From assembly GCA_001899085.1 (NCBI GenBank), contig MKVB01000001.1, positions 490,100-554,099 of the forward strand: a DNA stretch of 64,000 bases, in the 5' to 3' direction. The translations under genes were made by a program, and so were the position numbers. The notes beneath the pieces were generated by a model. That model saw only the letters and a program-made list of their open reading frames with translations, was not told the origin of the DNA and ran no database searches. Origin of the DNA: Devosia sp. 66-14 (GTDB lineage: Bacteria > Pseudomonadota > Alphaproteobacteria > Rhizobiales > Devosiaceae). Numbering within the stretch: the first letter of the stretch is position 1; each line of letters opens with the position of its first letter. This document shows, one piece after another, positions 45,105 to 52,969 of the stretch.

Positions 45105-45632
45105 TCACCCGAGGGCGGCCAGCGCCTCGGCTTCGATGCGCCGGATCCAGTCCCCCTTGCACATGCTGTAGTCGTGCGAACTCAGGCGATGCTGCTCGAA
45201 GCAGCGTCGCTTCACCGCTTCGTACTGGGCGGCAAGGTCCGGGTGGGCGATCAGGTAGTCGCGGAATGCCAGGTGACGGGCGATGGCTGCAGACCCCAAC
45301 ACGTAGCAATGCAGGTGAACCCGGCGTTTCCCCGTTTCCGGATCGTCGAGAGTGCAGAACCGCCGACCGGCGAGCCCGTACTCGCCCCACCATCGATAGC
45401 CCAGCGTCTCGACAGCCGGCCGTTTCGCGTCGAGCCCCTCGAGCGAGCGCACCACCGGGACAATGTCGAGCGTTGGTTTGGCGACGATCCCGGGGATCGC
45501 CGTCGAGCCGATATGGTGGATGGCAAGCAGGTCGTCGCCGAGGATGACAGCAAGCCGCTCGGCCTCAGCGGCGAAGCCGGCGGCCCAGAGCAGGTCATGC
45601 GGCTGGAGTTCGACCGGGACGGAGAGCGACAT
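45105..45632 (-). CDS. GrpB family nucleotidyltransferase-fold protein
   Basis: The 175-residue protein has the GrpB hallmarks HHIGSTAIPGIVAKPTLDI (a G-S-T-x-I-P-G strand as in nucleotidyltransferases), HLHCYVLGSAAIARHLAFRD and a C-terminal YSMCKGDWIRRIE. GAGGG precedes ATG 45632. It ends three bases from the convergent protease gene. The biochemical role of GrpB proteins is uncertain. Confidence 0.9.
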   Translation of the reverse strand: MSLSVPVELQPHDLLWAAGFAAEAERLAVILGDDLLAIHHIGSTAIPGIVAKPTLDIVPVVRSLEGLDAKRPAVETLGYRWWGEYGLAGRRFCTLDDPETGKRRVHLHCYVLGSAAIARHLAFRDYLIAHPDLAAQYEAVKRRCFEQHRLSSHDYSMCKGDWIRRIEAEALAALG

Positions 45633-45650
45633 CTGCCCTCGTCGGCAGGC

Positions 45651-45971
45651 CTAGGCCGTCAGCGCGAAATAGCTGCCGACGAAAATCAGCCCGGTGATGA
45701 AGGCCCAGCCGAAACCGACGAATGCAGCAATCAGCGCCGAGCTGATCGACAGCGTGCCGTTGCGATCATGTTGCCAACCCATCTGCAGCATGATGAACGG
45801 CCCGCACACGAAGCTCACCGCCAGGTGGCCGAGGCCGTGCGCAAAGGTCTTGCCGTCGTAGCGCAGCGCCGCCTGGGTGTTGGCCAGCCATTGATAGAGA
45901 TAGGTGCCGACGCCGGCGATGGAGAGGCCAACCGCCATGATCAACCCGGCCAGCAGCAATTCCCTGAGCAT
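45651..45971 (-). CDS. Small membrane protein of unknown function
   Basis: The 106-residue protein has three predicted membrane segments (about 5-27, 48-67 and 77-102), separated by short loops containing YDGKTFAHGLGHLAV and GWQHDRNGTLSI. I do not recognise a named family. It lies upstream of grpB on the same strand, 18 bases away, so they may be cotranscribed. A perfect CtrA-type box stands 26 bases upstream of its start. Confidence 0.75.
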   Translation of the reverse strand: MLRELLLAGLIMAVGLSIAGVGTYLYQWLANTQAALRYDGKTFAHGLGHLAVSFVCGPFIMLQMGWQHDRNGTLSISSALIAAFVGFGWAFITGLIFVGSYFALTA

Positions 45972-45996
45972 TCACGCGCCCTCTGAATGATCGTCT

Positions 45997-46011
45997 TAAC
46001 TCTTTGTTAAG
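45997..46011. promoter_or_regulatory. Perfect CtrA-type box
   Basis: TTAA-CTCTTTG-TTAA matches the CtrA consensus without mismatch. It lies between the divergent genes at 45651-45971 (minus) and 46071-46742 (plus), 26 and 60 bases from their starts, so it may control either or both. Confidence 0.55.
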
Positions 46012-46070
46012 CATATCCAGCGCCCATTGAGATGTCACCTGACGCACACAACACTGGTTAATTTGCATCG

Positions 46071-46742
46071 ATGGCCGGCCCCGCTCAGGTCCAGCGCCCC
46101 GCTCACGGCGCAATCGGCTTCAATCTGACGGCGATCGCGGTCCTGCTGGCCCTTGGCGGCATCGGCGTCGCTTATCTGATCGATGCAGCCGGCCGCGGTG
46201 CACGTACCCAGGTGCACCGGCTCGATACCGAGACCACCCTCACCCGCACCCTGGGCGGTCGCGATCTCGAAATTCCGCTGTCCTGGTTCCGCTACGAGGA
46301 GCAGCGCATCGAAGGGTTCGCCAAGCAGATCGACCTGCGCTTCGAACTGCCCTTCGGCGTCGACGCGCATGATCAACCAGTCGATGTCACGCTGCTGCCG
46401 CGCAGCCGGGCGCGGCCGAGCGCCGCCCTGCTGGATGGCGTCTATCTGCACCAGTTCCTGCCCGAGCAGTTGGATGGCCCACCGGGTCTGGTGGGCAAGC
46501 CGCTGCGGCCGGATGGCGGTTATGCGGGTGAGGTGGTCTGGTACGATCCGCTGTCGGCGGAGCCATTCGTTGCCAAGTGCTCCAAGCCGATCGCGTCAGC
46601 CGCGACCGGCCAGTGCCTCAGGACGGTGTATCTGGGCCCGGGCATCGCGGCCGTCTATGCCTTCCCGGAATCGGCGCTGCAGCACTGGCGCGAGTTCGAC
46701 GCCGAACTGACCGCGAGGCTGGGGCAGATAGGCGCGCTATAG
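46071..46742 (+). CDS. Membrane-anchored protein of unknown function
   Basis: The 223-residue protein has a single N-terminal membrane helix (about 16-38; NLTAIAVLLALGGIGVAYLI) and an otherwise soluble, probably periplasmic domain with EIPLSWFRYEEQ, a Cys pair (KCSKP, GQCLRT) that could form a disulfide, and LGPGIAAVYAFPE. I know of no named family. The nearby CtrA-type box hints at cell-cycle-linked expression. Confidence 0.75.
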   Translation: MAGPAQVQRPAHGAIGFNLTAIAVLLALGGIGVAYLIDAAGRGARTQVHRLDTETTLTRTLGGRDLEIPLSWFRYEEQRIEGFAKQIDLRFELPFGVDAHDQPVDVTLLPRSRARPSAALLDGVYLHQFLPEQLDGPPGLVGKPLRPDGGYAGEVVWYDPLSAEPFVAKCSKPIASAATGQCLRTVYLGPGIAAVYAFPESALQHWREFDAELTARLGQIGAL

Positions 46743-46820
46743 ACCCAGGAGGGCGCGCGCCGGACGCAGCTTTCGCTGCTGGCGCCGGTGGGGTTGCCCC
46801 GCACCGGCTGCTCGAGCGGT

Positions 46821-47039
46821 TTAGTGGATCTCGTCGAGATCGACATCCAGAATGGCCATCTGGAAGTTGTACGAGCGATCGCCATCCTCGTCGTCGACAT
46901 AGATCAGGCCGAGGAATTCCTCGCCCAGATACACTTCGACGCTGTCGTTCTGCTTGTTGCGCGGGCGAACGTCGATGTTCCGATTGCCGAATTTCTGCTG
47001 CAGAAACTTCTGGAGCTTGATGATTTCAGGGTGGTTCAC
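46821..47039 (-). CDS. DUF3126 family protein
   Basis: The 72-residue protein (EIIKLQKFLQQKFGNRNID, then GEEFLGLIYVDDEDGDRSYN) matches the small alphaproteobacterial DUF3126 family. The start is GTG 47039, with AAGGAG 5 nt upstream; the open frame upstream of it is not conserved-looking. It follows cysE on the same strand after 144 bases, an order I recall from other Rhizobiales. Function unknown. Confidence 0.88.
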   Translation of the reverse strand: MNHPEIIKLQKFLQQKFGNRNIDVRPRNKQNDSVEVYLGEEFLGLIYVDDEDGDRSYNFQMAILDVDLDEIH

Positions 47040-47183
47040 GGCGGCTCCTTCAAGGGCATGCGCGGGGGTCGATTTGGGATCGCCACAATAGGCATTGCGC
47101 CCCGGCGGGCAATCCCGTGCCATGCATTTTCCGCGCTGAAGGGCGCAAAAATGCGGGCGGACGCCCGCCCGTCAGTCGCAGAA

Positions 47184-48008
47184 TCAGCCCGTCAGGTCCT
47201 GCACCATGGCGAGCTGGTCCATCACCGATGCCGGATGCGGCGTGCCGGCCTCGCCGATGATGCGGGCCGGAACGCCGGCCACCGTTACCCGCGGCGGCAC
47301 TTCCTTGACCACCACCGAGCCGGCGCCGATGCGAGCACAATCGCCGACCCGGATATTGCCCAACACTACCGAATGCGCCCCGATCAGCACGCCGTTGCCG
47401 ATCTTGGGATGGCGGTCCTCTTCGGACTTGCCGGTGCCGCCCAGGGTCACGCCCTGCAGGATCGAGACATTGTCGCCGATGGTGGCGGTCTCCCCGACCA
47501 CGAAGCCGGTGGCATGGTCGAGCATGATGCCCTTGCCGATCCGTGCGGCCGGGTTGATGTCGACCTGGAACACGGCGCTCGAGCGGCTCTGCAGGTAGAG
47601 CGCGAAATCCTTGCGTCCCATCAGCCACAGCGCATGCGCGAAGCGATGCGTCTGGATGGCGTGAAAGCCCTTGAAATAGAGGAAGCAATCGACCGCCTTG
47701 TGCAGCGCCGGGTCCCGCTCCAGGGTCGCCGCGAGGTCGGCCCGTGCTTCGAGCCCGATCTCCGGACGCGCCTCGAGCGCCTCACGGAACGCCTGGCGGA
47801 TCAGGTCGGCGGAAACATCGGGGTGGTCCAGCCGCTCGGCCAGCCGGTGGGCGAGCGCATCTTCGAAGCCGTCGTGATTGAGCACGTTGGAATAGAGCAG
47901 ATTGGTCAGCGATGGCTCGCTGGCCACCACTTGTCTGGCCCCCGAGACCACTGCGTCCCACACCGGGTCCATGGCCGTGACATTGGCCGTCTTCAAATTC
48001 GTGCTCAT
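47184..48008 (-). CDS. cysE: Serine O-acetyltransferase
   Basis: The 274-residue enzyme makes O-acetylserine for cysteine synthesis. It has an N-terminal helical domain (CFLYFKGFHAIQTHRFAHAL) and a left-handed beta-helix of hexapeptide repeats (DINPAARIGKGIMLDHATG, VSILQGVTLGGTGK, GVLIGAHSVVLGNIRVGD). GGAGAG lies 4 nt before ATG 48008 and decides the start. The C-terminal tail, which in other CysE binds CysK, does not end in the usual Ile. Confidence 0.96.
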   Translation of the reverse strand: MSTNLKTANVTAMDPVWDAVVSGARQVVASEPSLTNLLYSNVLNHDGFEDALAHRLAERLDHPDVSADLIRQAFREALEARPEIGLEARADLAATLERDPALHKAVDCFLYFKGFHAIQTHRFAHALWLMGRKDFALYLQSRSSAVFQVDINPAARIGKGIMLDHATGFVVGETATIGDNVSILQGVTLGGTGKSEEDRHPKIGNGVLIGAHSVVLGNIRVGDCARIGAGSVVVKEVPPRVTVAGVPARIIGEAGTPHPASVMDQLAMVQDLTG

Positions 48009-48109
48009 AACGCTCTCCATCGGCGAATGCCGATATAAGACAAAACGTGCTCCGATACCAACCCATAGCGCAGAGATTAGTTCGCCGGCGCTGGACTCGC
48101 GCCGAATGG

Positions 48110-48868
48110 TTACTCCGCAGCGTGCCGCGCGAGGAATTCCAGTGCTGCGGCCTTGAACTGCTTGTCCCCGGTCGCGCGCATGTGATCGCGCCGCTCGATG
48201 GTGAAGGCCTCGCCATGCGGCAGGAGCGCCGCCAGCCCCGCCGCCGAACCGGCCATGTCGTCGTCGCTGCCCACCGCCACCAGCACCGGCTGGGTGATGC
48301 GGCGCACATCGGCCTCGCGCATCGGTTCGCGCGAGTTGACCATGCAGGCGGCGAGCGCTGCGCGGTCCGCCTTGTTGTGGTCGGCGAAGATGCGGAACTG
48401 CCGCCCGGTGCGTCCGGTCACCTGGTCGAGCGACTCGGCGGTGAGGGCGGAGATGATCTCCTCGCTGTCCTCGAGCCCCGAGATCAGGTTGAGCCCCATG
48501 CCGCCCCAGACCGCGCAACTGACCGCTTCGGGCTCCTGCAGCATCAGGTAGGCGGCGATGCGCGCGCCCATCGAGTAGCCCATGATCGGCGCCCGGCCGA
48601 TGCCCAGATGCTCCAGCAGGCGCTTGGCGTCCCGCGCCATCTCGTGCGCGAAGTAGAGCTGCGCATCGTAAAGCTTGCGCGAGGCGCCGTGGCCGCGATT
48701 GTCGAAGGTGATCGGCTGGTAGCCGGCCCCGACCAGGGTCTCCACCCAGCCGGTGTCGATCCAGTTGACCTTGCCGGACGAGCCGAAGCCGTGGATCAGG
48801 AGGATCGGCCTGCCCTCGCCGTGCACTTCATAGGCGATGGAAATTCCGGCGGAGCTGAACTGGAGCAC
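48110..48868 (-). CDS. Alpha/beta fold hydrolase
   Basis: The 252-residue protein has the oxyanion segment LLIHGFGSSGKVNW, the nucleophile elbow GYSMGARIA, a likely acid in VGSDDDMAG and the histidine in RRDHMRATGDKQF. I start it at GTG 48868, just ahead of the conserved core; the longer frame to 48970 would overlap the neighbouring gene. Its substrate is unknown. It lies upstream of cysE on the same strand. Confidence 0.88.
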   Translation of the reverse strand: MLQFSSAGISIAYEVHGEGRPILLIHGFGSSGKVNWIDTGWVETLVGAGYQPITFDNRGHGASRKLYDAQLYFAHEMARDAKRLLEHLGIGRAPIMGYSMGARIAAYLMLQEPEAVSCAVWGGMGLNLISGLEDSEEIISALTAESLDQVTGRTGRQFRIFADHNKADRAALAACMVNSREPMREADVRRITQPVLVAVGSDDDMAGSAAGLAALLPHGEAFTIERRDHMRATGDKQFKAAALEFLARHAAE

Positions 48869-48941
48869 GTGATCGGCCTCTGGCGTTTGGAGGACGTGTC
48901 TAGCGCCACGAGGGGCCGCGCGGCAACCACCTCCGCCCAGG

Positions 48942-49235
48942 TCATCGTTTGACCGGAAACCGACCGTCAATCATCATCTGGCACGGCAGCACCGCATAGT
49001 CATAGACGTCGCCGGTCTTCAGCTCCGTGGCGCGAATGAGCACGAAGTACTCGCCCACCTTCACGATCTTTTTCGGCTTCAATCCCGCCGAGCGAAGGAT
49101 GCCGAACATCTCCGATTTGGTGGCGCAGCCCAGATAGTTGCGTTCGACGAAGTTGCTTCCGGCCACCGCCGGGGACGGACCGACAGCCACCGACATGATC
49201 GCGGCCGCCGCCGCCCCAAGAACCAGTGATTTCAT
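48942..49235 (-). CDS. Small exported protein of unknown function
   Basis: The 97-residue product has a signal peptide (MKSLVLGAAAAAIMSVAVG, ending near AVA) and a mature domain of about 70 residues with two cysteines (LGCATKS and LPCQMM) that probably form a periplasmic disulfide. GAGGGA precedes ATG 49235. I recognise no family. Confidence 0.75.
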   Translation of the reverse strand: MKSLVLGAAAAAIMSVAVGPSPAVAGSNFVERNYLGCATKSEMFGILRSAGLKPKKIVKVGEYFVLIRATELKTGDVYDYAVLPCQMMIDGRFPVKR

Positions 49236-49409
49236 TTTTCCCTCATTGCCTTCAATGCGTTGCAGGTATTGATCGGCAATGGGTAGCAAGTCGGACTGAA
49301 CCGCCGGCCACCAGGCTGCTCAGCCCCGGTTCATCGTTCTGCGCCCGCGCTTCCAAATCAGCGGCGTGTTGGCTATGTTCCGGCCGAATTCGAACCCGAG
49401 GACCACCCG

Positions 49410-49655
49410 ATGGCGCACGAGAGCACCCCGCACTTCCACAATACCCAGGGTCTGCCGCGCATCGAGGTCGGCTCCAAGGAGTTCATGTGCGTCGGCGCCC
49501 TGCCTCCGTTCGATCACCCGCACATCTATATCGACATGGGCAAGGACAACGAGACGGTCTGCTCGTACTGCTCGACCCTCTATGTGTTCAACCCGCAGCT
49601 GGCGCCCGGCACCTCCGAGCCGCTCTCGGCGGTGTATCACTCCGAAGCCGCCTGA
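49410..49655 (+). CDS. CHCC-type zinc-finger domain protein
   Basis: The 81-residue protein has MCVGALPPFDHPHIYIDMG and CSYCSTLYVF, the Cys, His, Cys and Cys of the zf-CHCC family (PF10276) also found in the mitochondrial complex I subunit NDUFS6. GAGGA precedes the start. Alphaproteobacteria encode it widely. It is followed after 8 bases by the FAD monooxygenase gene. Confidence 0.92.
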   Translation: MAHESTPHFHNTQGLPRIEVGSKEFMCVGALPPFDHPHIYIDMGKDNETVCSYCSTLYVFNPQLAPGTSEPLSAVYHSEAA

Positions 49656-49663
49656 TTTCCCCG

Positions 49664-50905
49664 ATGTCCGGCAACGGACGCACCGTCTACATCGCCGGAG
49701 CCGGCATTGCCGGCATGACGCTGGCCCTGGCGCTCGCCAAGTTCGGCGCGACCGTCGTGGTGCTCGAGCGCAACGCGCAGGTTCAGGAAGTCGGCGCCGG
49801 CCTGCAGGTCAGCCCCAACGCGCGAAAGATCCTCAACCGGCTCGGCCTCGACAAGGCGCTGGCGGCCAAGGCGTTCGAGCCGCAGGGCATCGATGTCTAT
49901 CCCTATGGAGCCGATCAGCCGCTGCTGACCCTCGAACTCGGCCAGGTGATGGAGCAGCGCTTTGGCGTCCCCTACACGGTGATGCACCGCGCCGACCTCG
50001 CCGAGGTGCTGTACCGGGCCTGCAAACGCTTCGCCAATATCGACCTGCTGTTCGGTGTACGCGCCTATGACGTGGTGAGCCACGCGCGCGGCGTTTCGGT
50101 CACCGTCGACGAAGCCGACGGCAAGTCGCGCTCGGCTCGCGCCTTCGCCTTCATCGGCGCCGACGGCGTCAACTCGCGCACCCGTACCGGCGTGCTGATG
50201 GGGCCCGAAGCCACCTACTCGGGCATGGTCGCCTGGCGTATCACCCTCGGCCAGTCGGCGCTCGACGGCGTGCTGGCGCCCGATCGCACCAGCCTGCTCT
50301 GGGGGCCGGGCTATCATGCCGTAGCCTACCCGTTACCGCATCGCCGGCAGACCAACGTCGCGCTGTTCGCCCGGTCGAAGGCCGCCCTCACCTTTGGAGC
50401 CGAGCCGCCGCGCGTCCCGGACCTGCCCTGGGCGGCGTTGAAAAGCCGGCAGTTCGCGGCCATTCGTGAGGCCGCCGGCGACCAGTGGGGATACTGGCCG
50501 GTCTCCACGATCGCCACGCCGACCTGGTCCGAAGGCGGCGTTGGTATCATCGGCGATGCCGCGCATGCCATGCTGCCGTTCCAGGCGCAGGGCGCCGCCA
50601 TGGCCATCGAGGATGCCGCCATCCTCGCCCCGCTGCTGATGACCGAGGCCGATGCCGACCAGGCGCTCCTCCGCTATGCCGCGCTGCGCCAGCCGCGCGT
50701 CGAGCGGGTCCGAAAGCTTTCGGCCTCCAATGGGTTTGCCTTCCACTTGGAGTGGCCGTTCACCCTCGCCCGCAACGCGGTGGTGAAGCTCCAGGGTCCA
50801 CGGGGCCACCTCAAGCGGCTCGACTGGCTCTATGGCTATGATGCGGCGCCGGATCCGCAGAGCCTTCCAGCCCCGCCGCGCCCACCGCGGCAGGATGCGC
50901 ACTAG
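49664..50905 (+). CDS. FAD-dependent monooxygenase (salicylate hydroxylase-like)
   Basis: The 413-residue group A flavoprotein has the FAD dinucleotide motif YIAGAGIAGMTLALALAKFG, a DG segment (FIGADGVNSRTR) and the second FAD motif IIGDAAHAMLPFQAQGAAMA. It presumably hydroxylates an aromatic or similar substrate with NAD(P)H. It begins 8 bases after the zinc-finger gene and lies next to a TetA-like exporter; whether those belong together is unknown. Confidence 0.92.
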   Translation: MSGNGRTVYIAGAGIAGMTLALALAKFGATVVVLERNAQVQEVGAGLQVSPNARKILNRLGLDKALAAKAFEPQGIDVYPYGADQPLLTLELGQVMEQRFGVPYTVMHRADLAEVLYRACKRFANIDLLFGVRAYDVVSHARGVSVTVDEADGKSRSARAFAFIGADGVNSRTRTGVLMGPEATYSGMVAWRITLGQSALDGVLAPDRTSLLWGPGYHAVAYPLPHRRQTNVALFARSKAALTFGAEPPRVPDLPWAALKSRQFAAIREAAGDQWGYWPVSTIATPTWSEGGVGIIGDAAHAMLPFQAQGAAMAIEDAAILAPLLMTEADADQALLRYAALRQPRVERVRKLSASNGFAFHLEWPFTLARNAVVKLQGPRGHLKRLDWLYGYDAAPDPQSLPAPPRPPRQDAH

Positions 50906-50910
50906 GCGGA

Positions 50911-51007
50911 GGCAGGAAAGTTCCGAGACTTTCCGGTTCGGTCTCGCGACAAACATCAACGTGAAGCGGGAGCGTAATGCTGCAAAACACAATCCCGCTC
51001 CTGAACC
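50911..51007. repeat. Rhizobial-type intergenic mosaic repeat (copy 1)
   Basis: The core TTTCCGGTTCG-N5-GCGACAAA at 50930-50953 recurs at 60356-60379. It is preceded by a GGAAAG/CTTTCC inverted pair and followed by an AGCGGGA/TCCCGCT inverted pair. This is reminiscent of the intergenic mosaic elements of rhizobia and Brucella. It lies between the monooxygenase and exporter genes. Confidence 0.6.
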
Positions 51008-51075
51008 CCTTGGCGCTTGCCTTCGTTGAAGGCGATGTGTCAACTGCCGCTCCAAATTGGGAATAGTCGCCCCGC

Positions 51076-52419
51076 ATGCCTGTTTCTCCGCAATCCAATC
51101 TCACCCTCGCCTGCGTGCTCATCACGATCTTTCTCGACATGCTGGGCTACGGCATCATCCTGCCGGTGCTGCCGCAACTGATCGGCCAGCTCTCGGGTGG
51201 CAGCGTCGCACAGGCGGCGGTGATCGGCGGCTACCTCGTCTTCGCCTATTCGCTGATGCAGTTCCTGTTCGGGCCGGCGCTCGGCAATCTCTCCGACCGC
51301 TTCGGTCGTCGACCGATCATCCTGATCGCGCTGGCCGGCCTCACCATCGACTACACCATCATGGGCTTTGCCAATTCGATGGTGCTGATCTTCATCGGCC
51401 ACACCATCGCCGGCATCTCCGGCGCGTCGGTCGCGACCGCCACGGCCTACATCGCCGACATAACCCCGCGTGAGAAGCGCGCCCACCGTTTCGGGCTGAT
51501 CGGCGCCGCCTTCGGCCTCGGCTTCATCTTCGGGCCGGTGGTCGGTGGCCTGCTCGGCGAGCTGGGCCCGCGCTGGCCGTTCTACGCCGCGGCGGTGCTG
51601 GCCGGCGCCAACCTGCTGTTCGGCTTCTTCGTGCTGCCCGAGAGCCTGGGCAAGGACAAGCGCCGCCCGTTCGATATCCGCCGCGCCAACCCGTTCGGCG
51701 TGTTGATCAGCCTCAGCAAGAACCCGGTCATCCTGTGGCTGCTCGGCACGCTCGGCATCTTCGTGCTCGCCAGCCAGTCCTTCCCCTCGGTGTGGAACTT
51801 CTTCACCATCGAGGTGCTGAGCTTCTCGTCGGCGCAGATCGGGGTGGCGCTCGGCTGCTTCGGCATCGGCTTTGCTGCCAGCCAGGCCTTGCTGGTCGGC
51901 CTCCTCACCAAGCGGATCGGCGAGTGGTCCACCGTGCTGCTCGGCATGCTGGCGGCGTCTATCGCCTTCATCGGCACGGCCTCGATCCACTCCGAGATTC
52001 CGCTCTACTTCTTCCTGATCTTCGGTTCGCTCGCCGGCGTCGCCGGCCCCGCCATCAACTCGCTGATGTCGCGGCAGGTGCCCGATGATGCGCAGGGCGA
52101 GCTGCAGGGGGCCATCAACGCCACCAACTCGCTGGCCTCGATCCTCGGCCCGCTCCTCGCAACGCAGCTGTTCAGCCACTTTACCCAGGCCGAGCCCGGC
52201 ACTCCGGGCTATTTCCCCGGCGCGCCGTTCCTCGGCGCCGGCATCCTGGTGATCGTCGCGGCAGTGCTGTTCATCTACACGGTGCGCCGCTTCGACCTGA
52301 TGCACCGCCCGCGCGTCGCCAAGAAGGATCACGTCCACGAAATGGCGCAGCCCGGCCAGCAACAGACCCCGCCGCACGATGAGAACGGCGACGCGGCGGA
52401 ACGCCCGGCGGGCCGGTAG
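51076..52419 (+). CDS. MFS exporter of the TetA (TCR/Tet) type
   Basis: The 447-residue protein has 12 predicted membrane helices. It opens with FLDMLGYGIILPVLPQLI, has the motif A loop GNLSDRFGRRPIIL and motif C-like GLGFIFGPVVGGLLGELGPR, all typical of the TetA/DHA1 branch. The last 40 residues are a polar, cytoplasmic tail. Chromosomal TetA-like proteins of this kind need not confer tetracycline resistance; the natural substrate is unknown. Confidence 0.93.
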   Translation: MPVSPQSNLTLACVLITIFLDMLGYGIILPVLPQLIGQLSGGSVAQAAVIGGYLVFAYSLMQFLFGPALGNLSDRFGRRPIILIALAGLTIDYTIMGFANSMVLIFIGHTIAGISGASVATATAYIADITPREKRAHRFGLIGAAFGLGFIFGPVVGGLLGELGPRWPFYAAAVLAGANLLFGFFVLPESLGKDKRRPFDIRRANPFGVLISLSKNPVILWLLGTLGIFVLASQSFPSVWNFFTIEVLSFSSAQIGVALGCFGIGFAASQALLVGLLTKRIGEWSTVLLGMLAASIAFIGTASIHSEIPLYFFLIFGSLAGVAGPAINSLMSRQVPDDAQGELQGAINATNSLASILGPLLATQLFSHFTQAEPGTPGYFPGAPFLGAGILVIVAAVLFIYTVRRFDLMHRPRVAKKDHVHEMAQPGQQQTPPHDENGDAAERPAGR

Positions 52420-52486
52420 ACCGTATTCAAACCGTCACATCGGCTTGCTAGGCGGCCCTCTTTGCCTCGATGAGGGCTGGGGGACC

Positions 52487-52918
52487 ATGGACGTCAGACC
52501 ATCTGCAGCAGCCGACCTTGCCGCGCTGGCAAACCTGATGACGGAACTCGGCTACCCCACAACGATCGAAGCGATCGCGACGCGGATGGCGCTCATCGAT
52601 GCCCGGACCGACTTCGCCACCTTCGTCGCCGACATCGAGGGTGTGGTGGCGGGAATGATCACCGTCACGGTCTCTCCGTCGCCGTTGCGCAGCGAACCGA
52701 CCGGCGCGATCGTGGCGCTCGTCGTCTCCTCGGCATTCCGGGGCCGCGGCATTGCCCCTGCCCTGATCGAACGCGGTGAGAGCTGGCTTCGCCAGCACGG
52801 CGCCAGCCGCGCGACGGTCAATCCCAGCATCCACCGCGAGCCCGCCCATCGCCTCTACAATCGGCTGGGCTACGAGCACACCGGCCTGCGCCTCACCAAG
52901 GCGCTCGACGCCGGCTGA
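52487..52918 (+). CDS. GNAT family N-acetyltransferase
   Basis: The 143-residue protein has the acetyl-CoA-binding motif A as VVSSAFRGRGIAPALIERGE and a C-terminal HRLYNRLGYEHTGLRLTK. GGGGGA lies before ATG 52487, supporting this start over the frame running into the exporter gene. The acceptor substrate is unknown. Confidence 0.92.
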   Translation: MDVRPSAAADLAALANLMTELGYPTTIEAIATRMALIDARTDFATFVADIEGVVAGMITVTVSPSPLRSEPTGAIVALVVSSAFRGRGIAPALIERGESWLRQHGASRATVNPSIHREPAHRLYNRLGYEHTGLRLTKALDAG

Positions 52919-52969
52919 CTGGGCGTCCGAGGTGCTGAACTCGCCAGCGCCTCGATCTGGCTGACGAGC

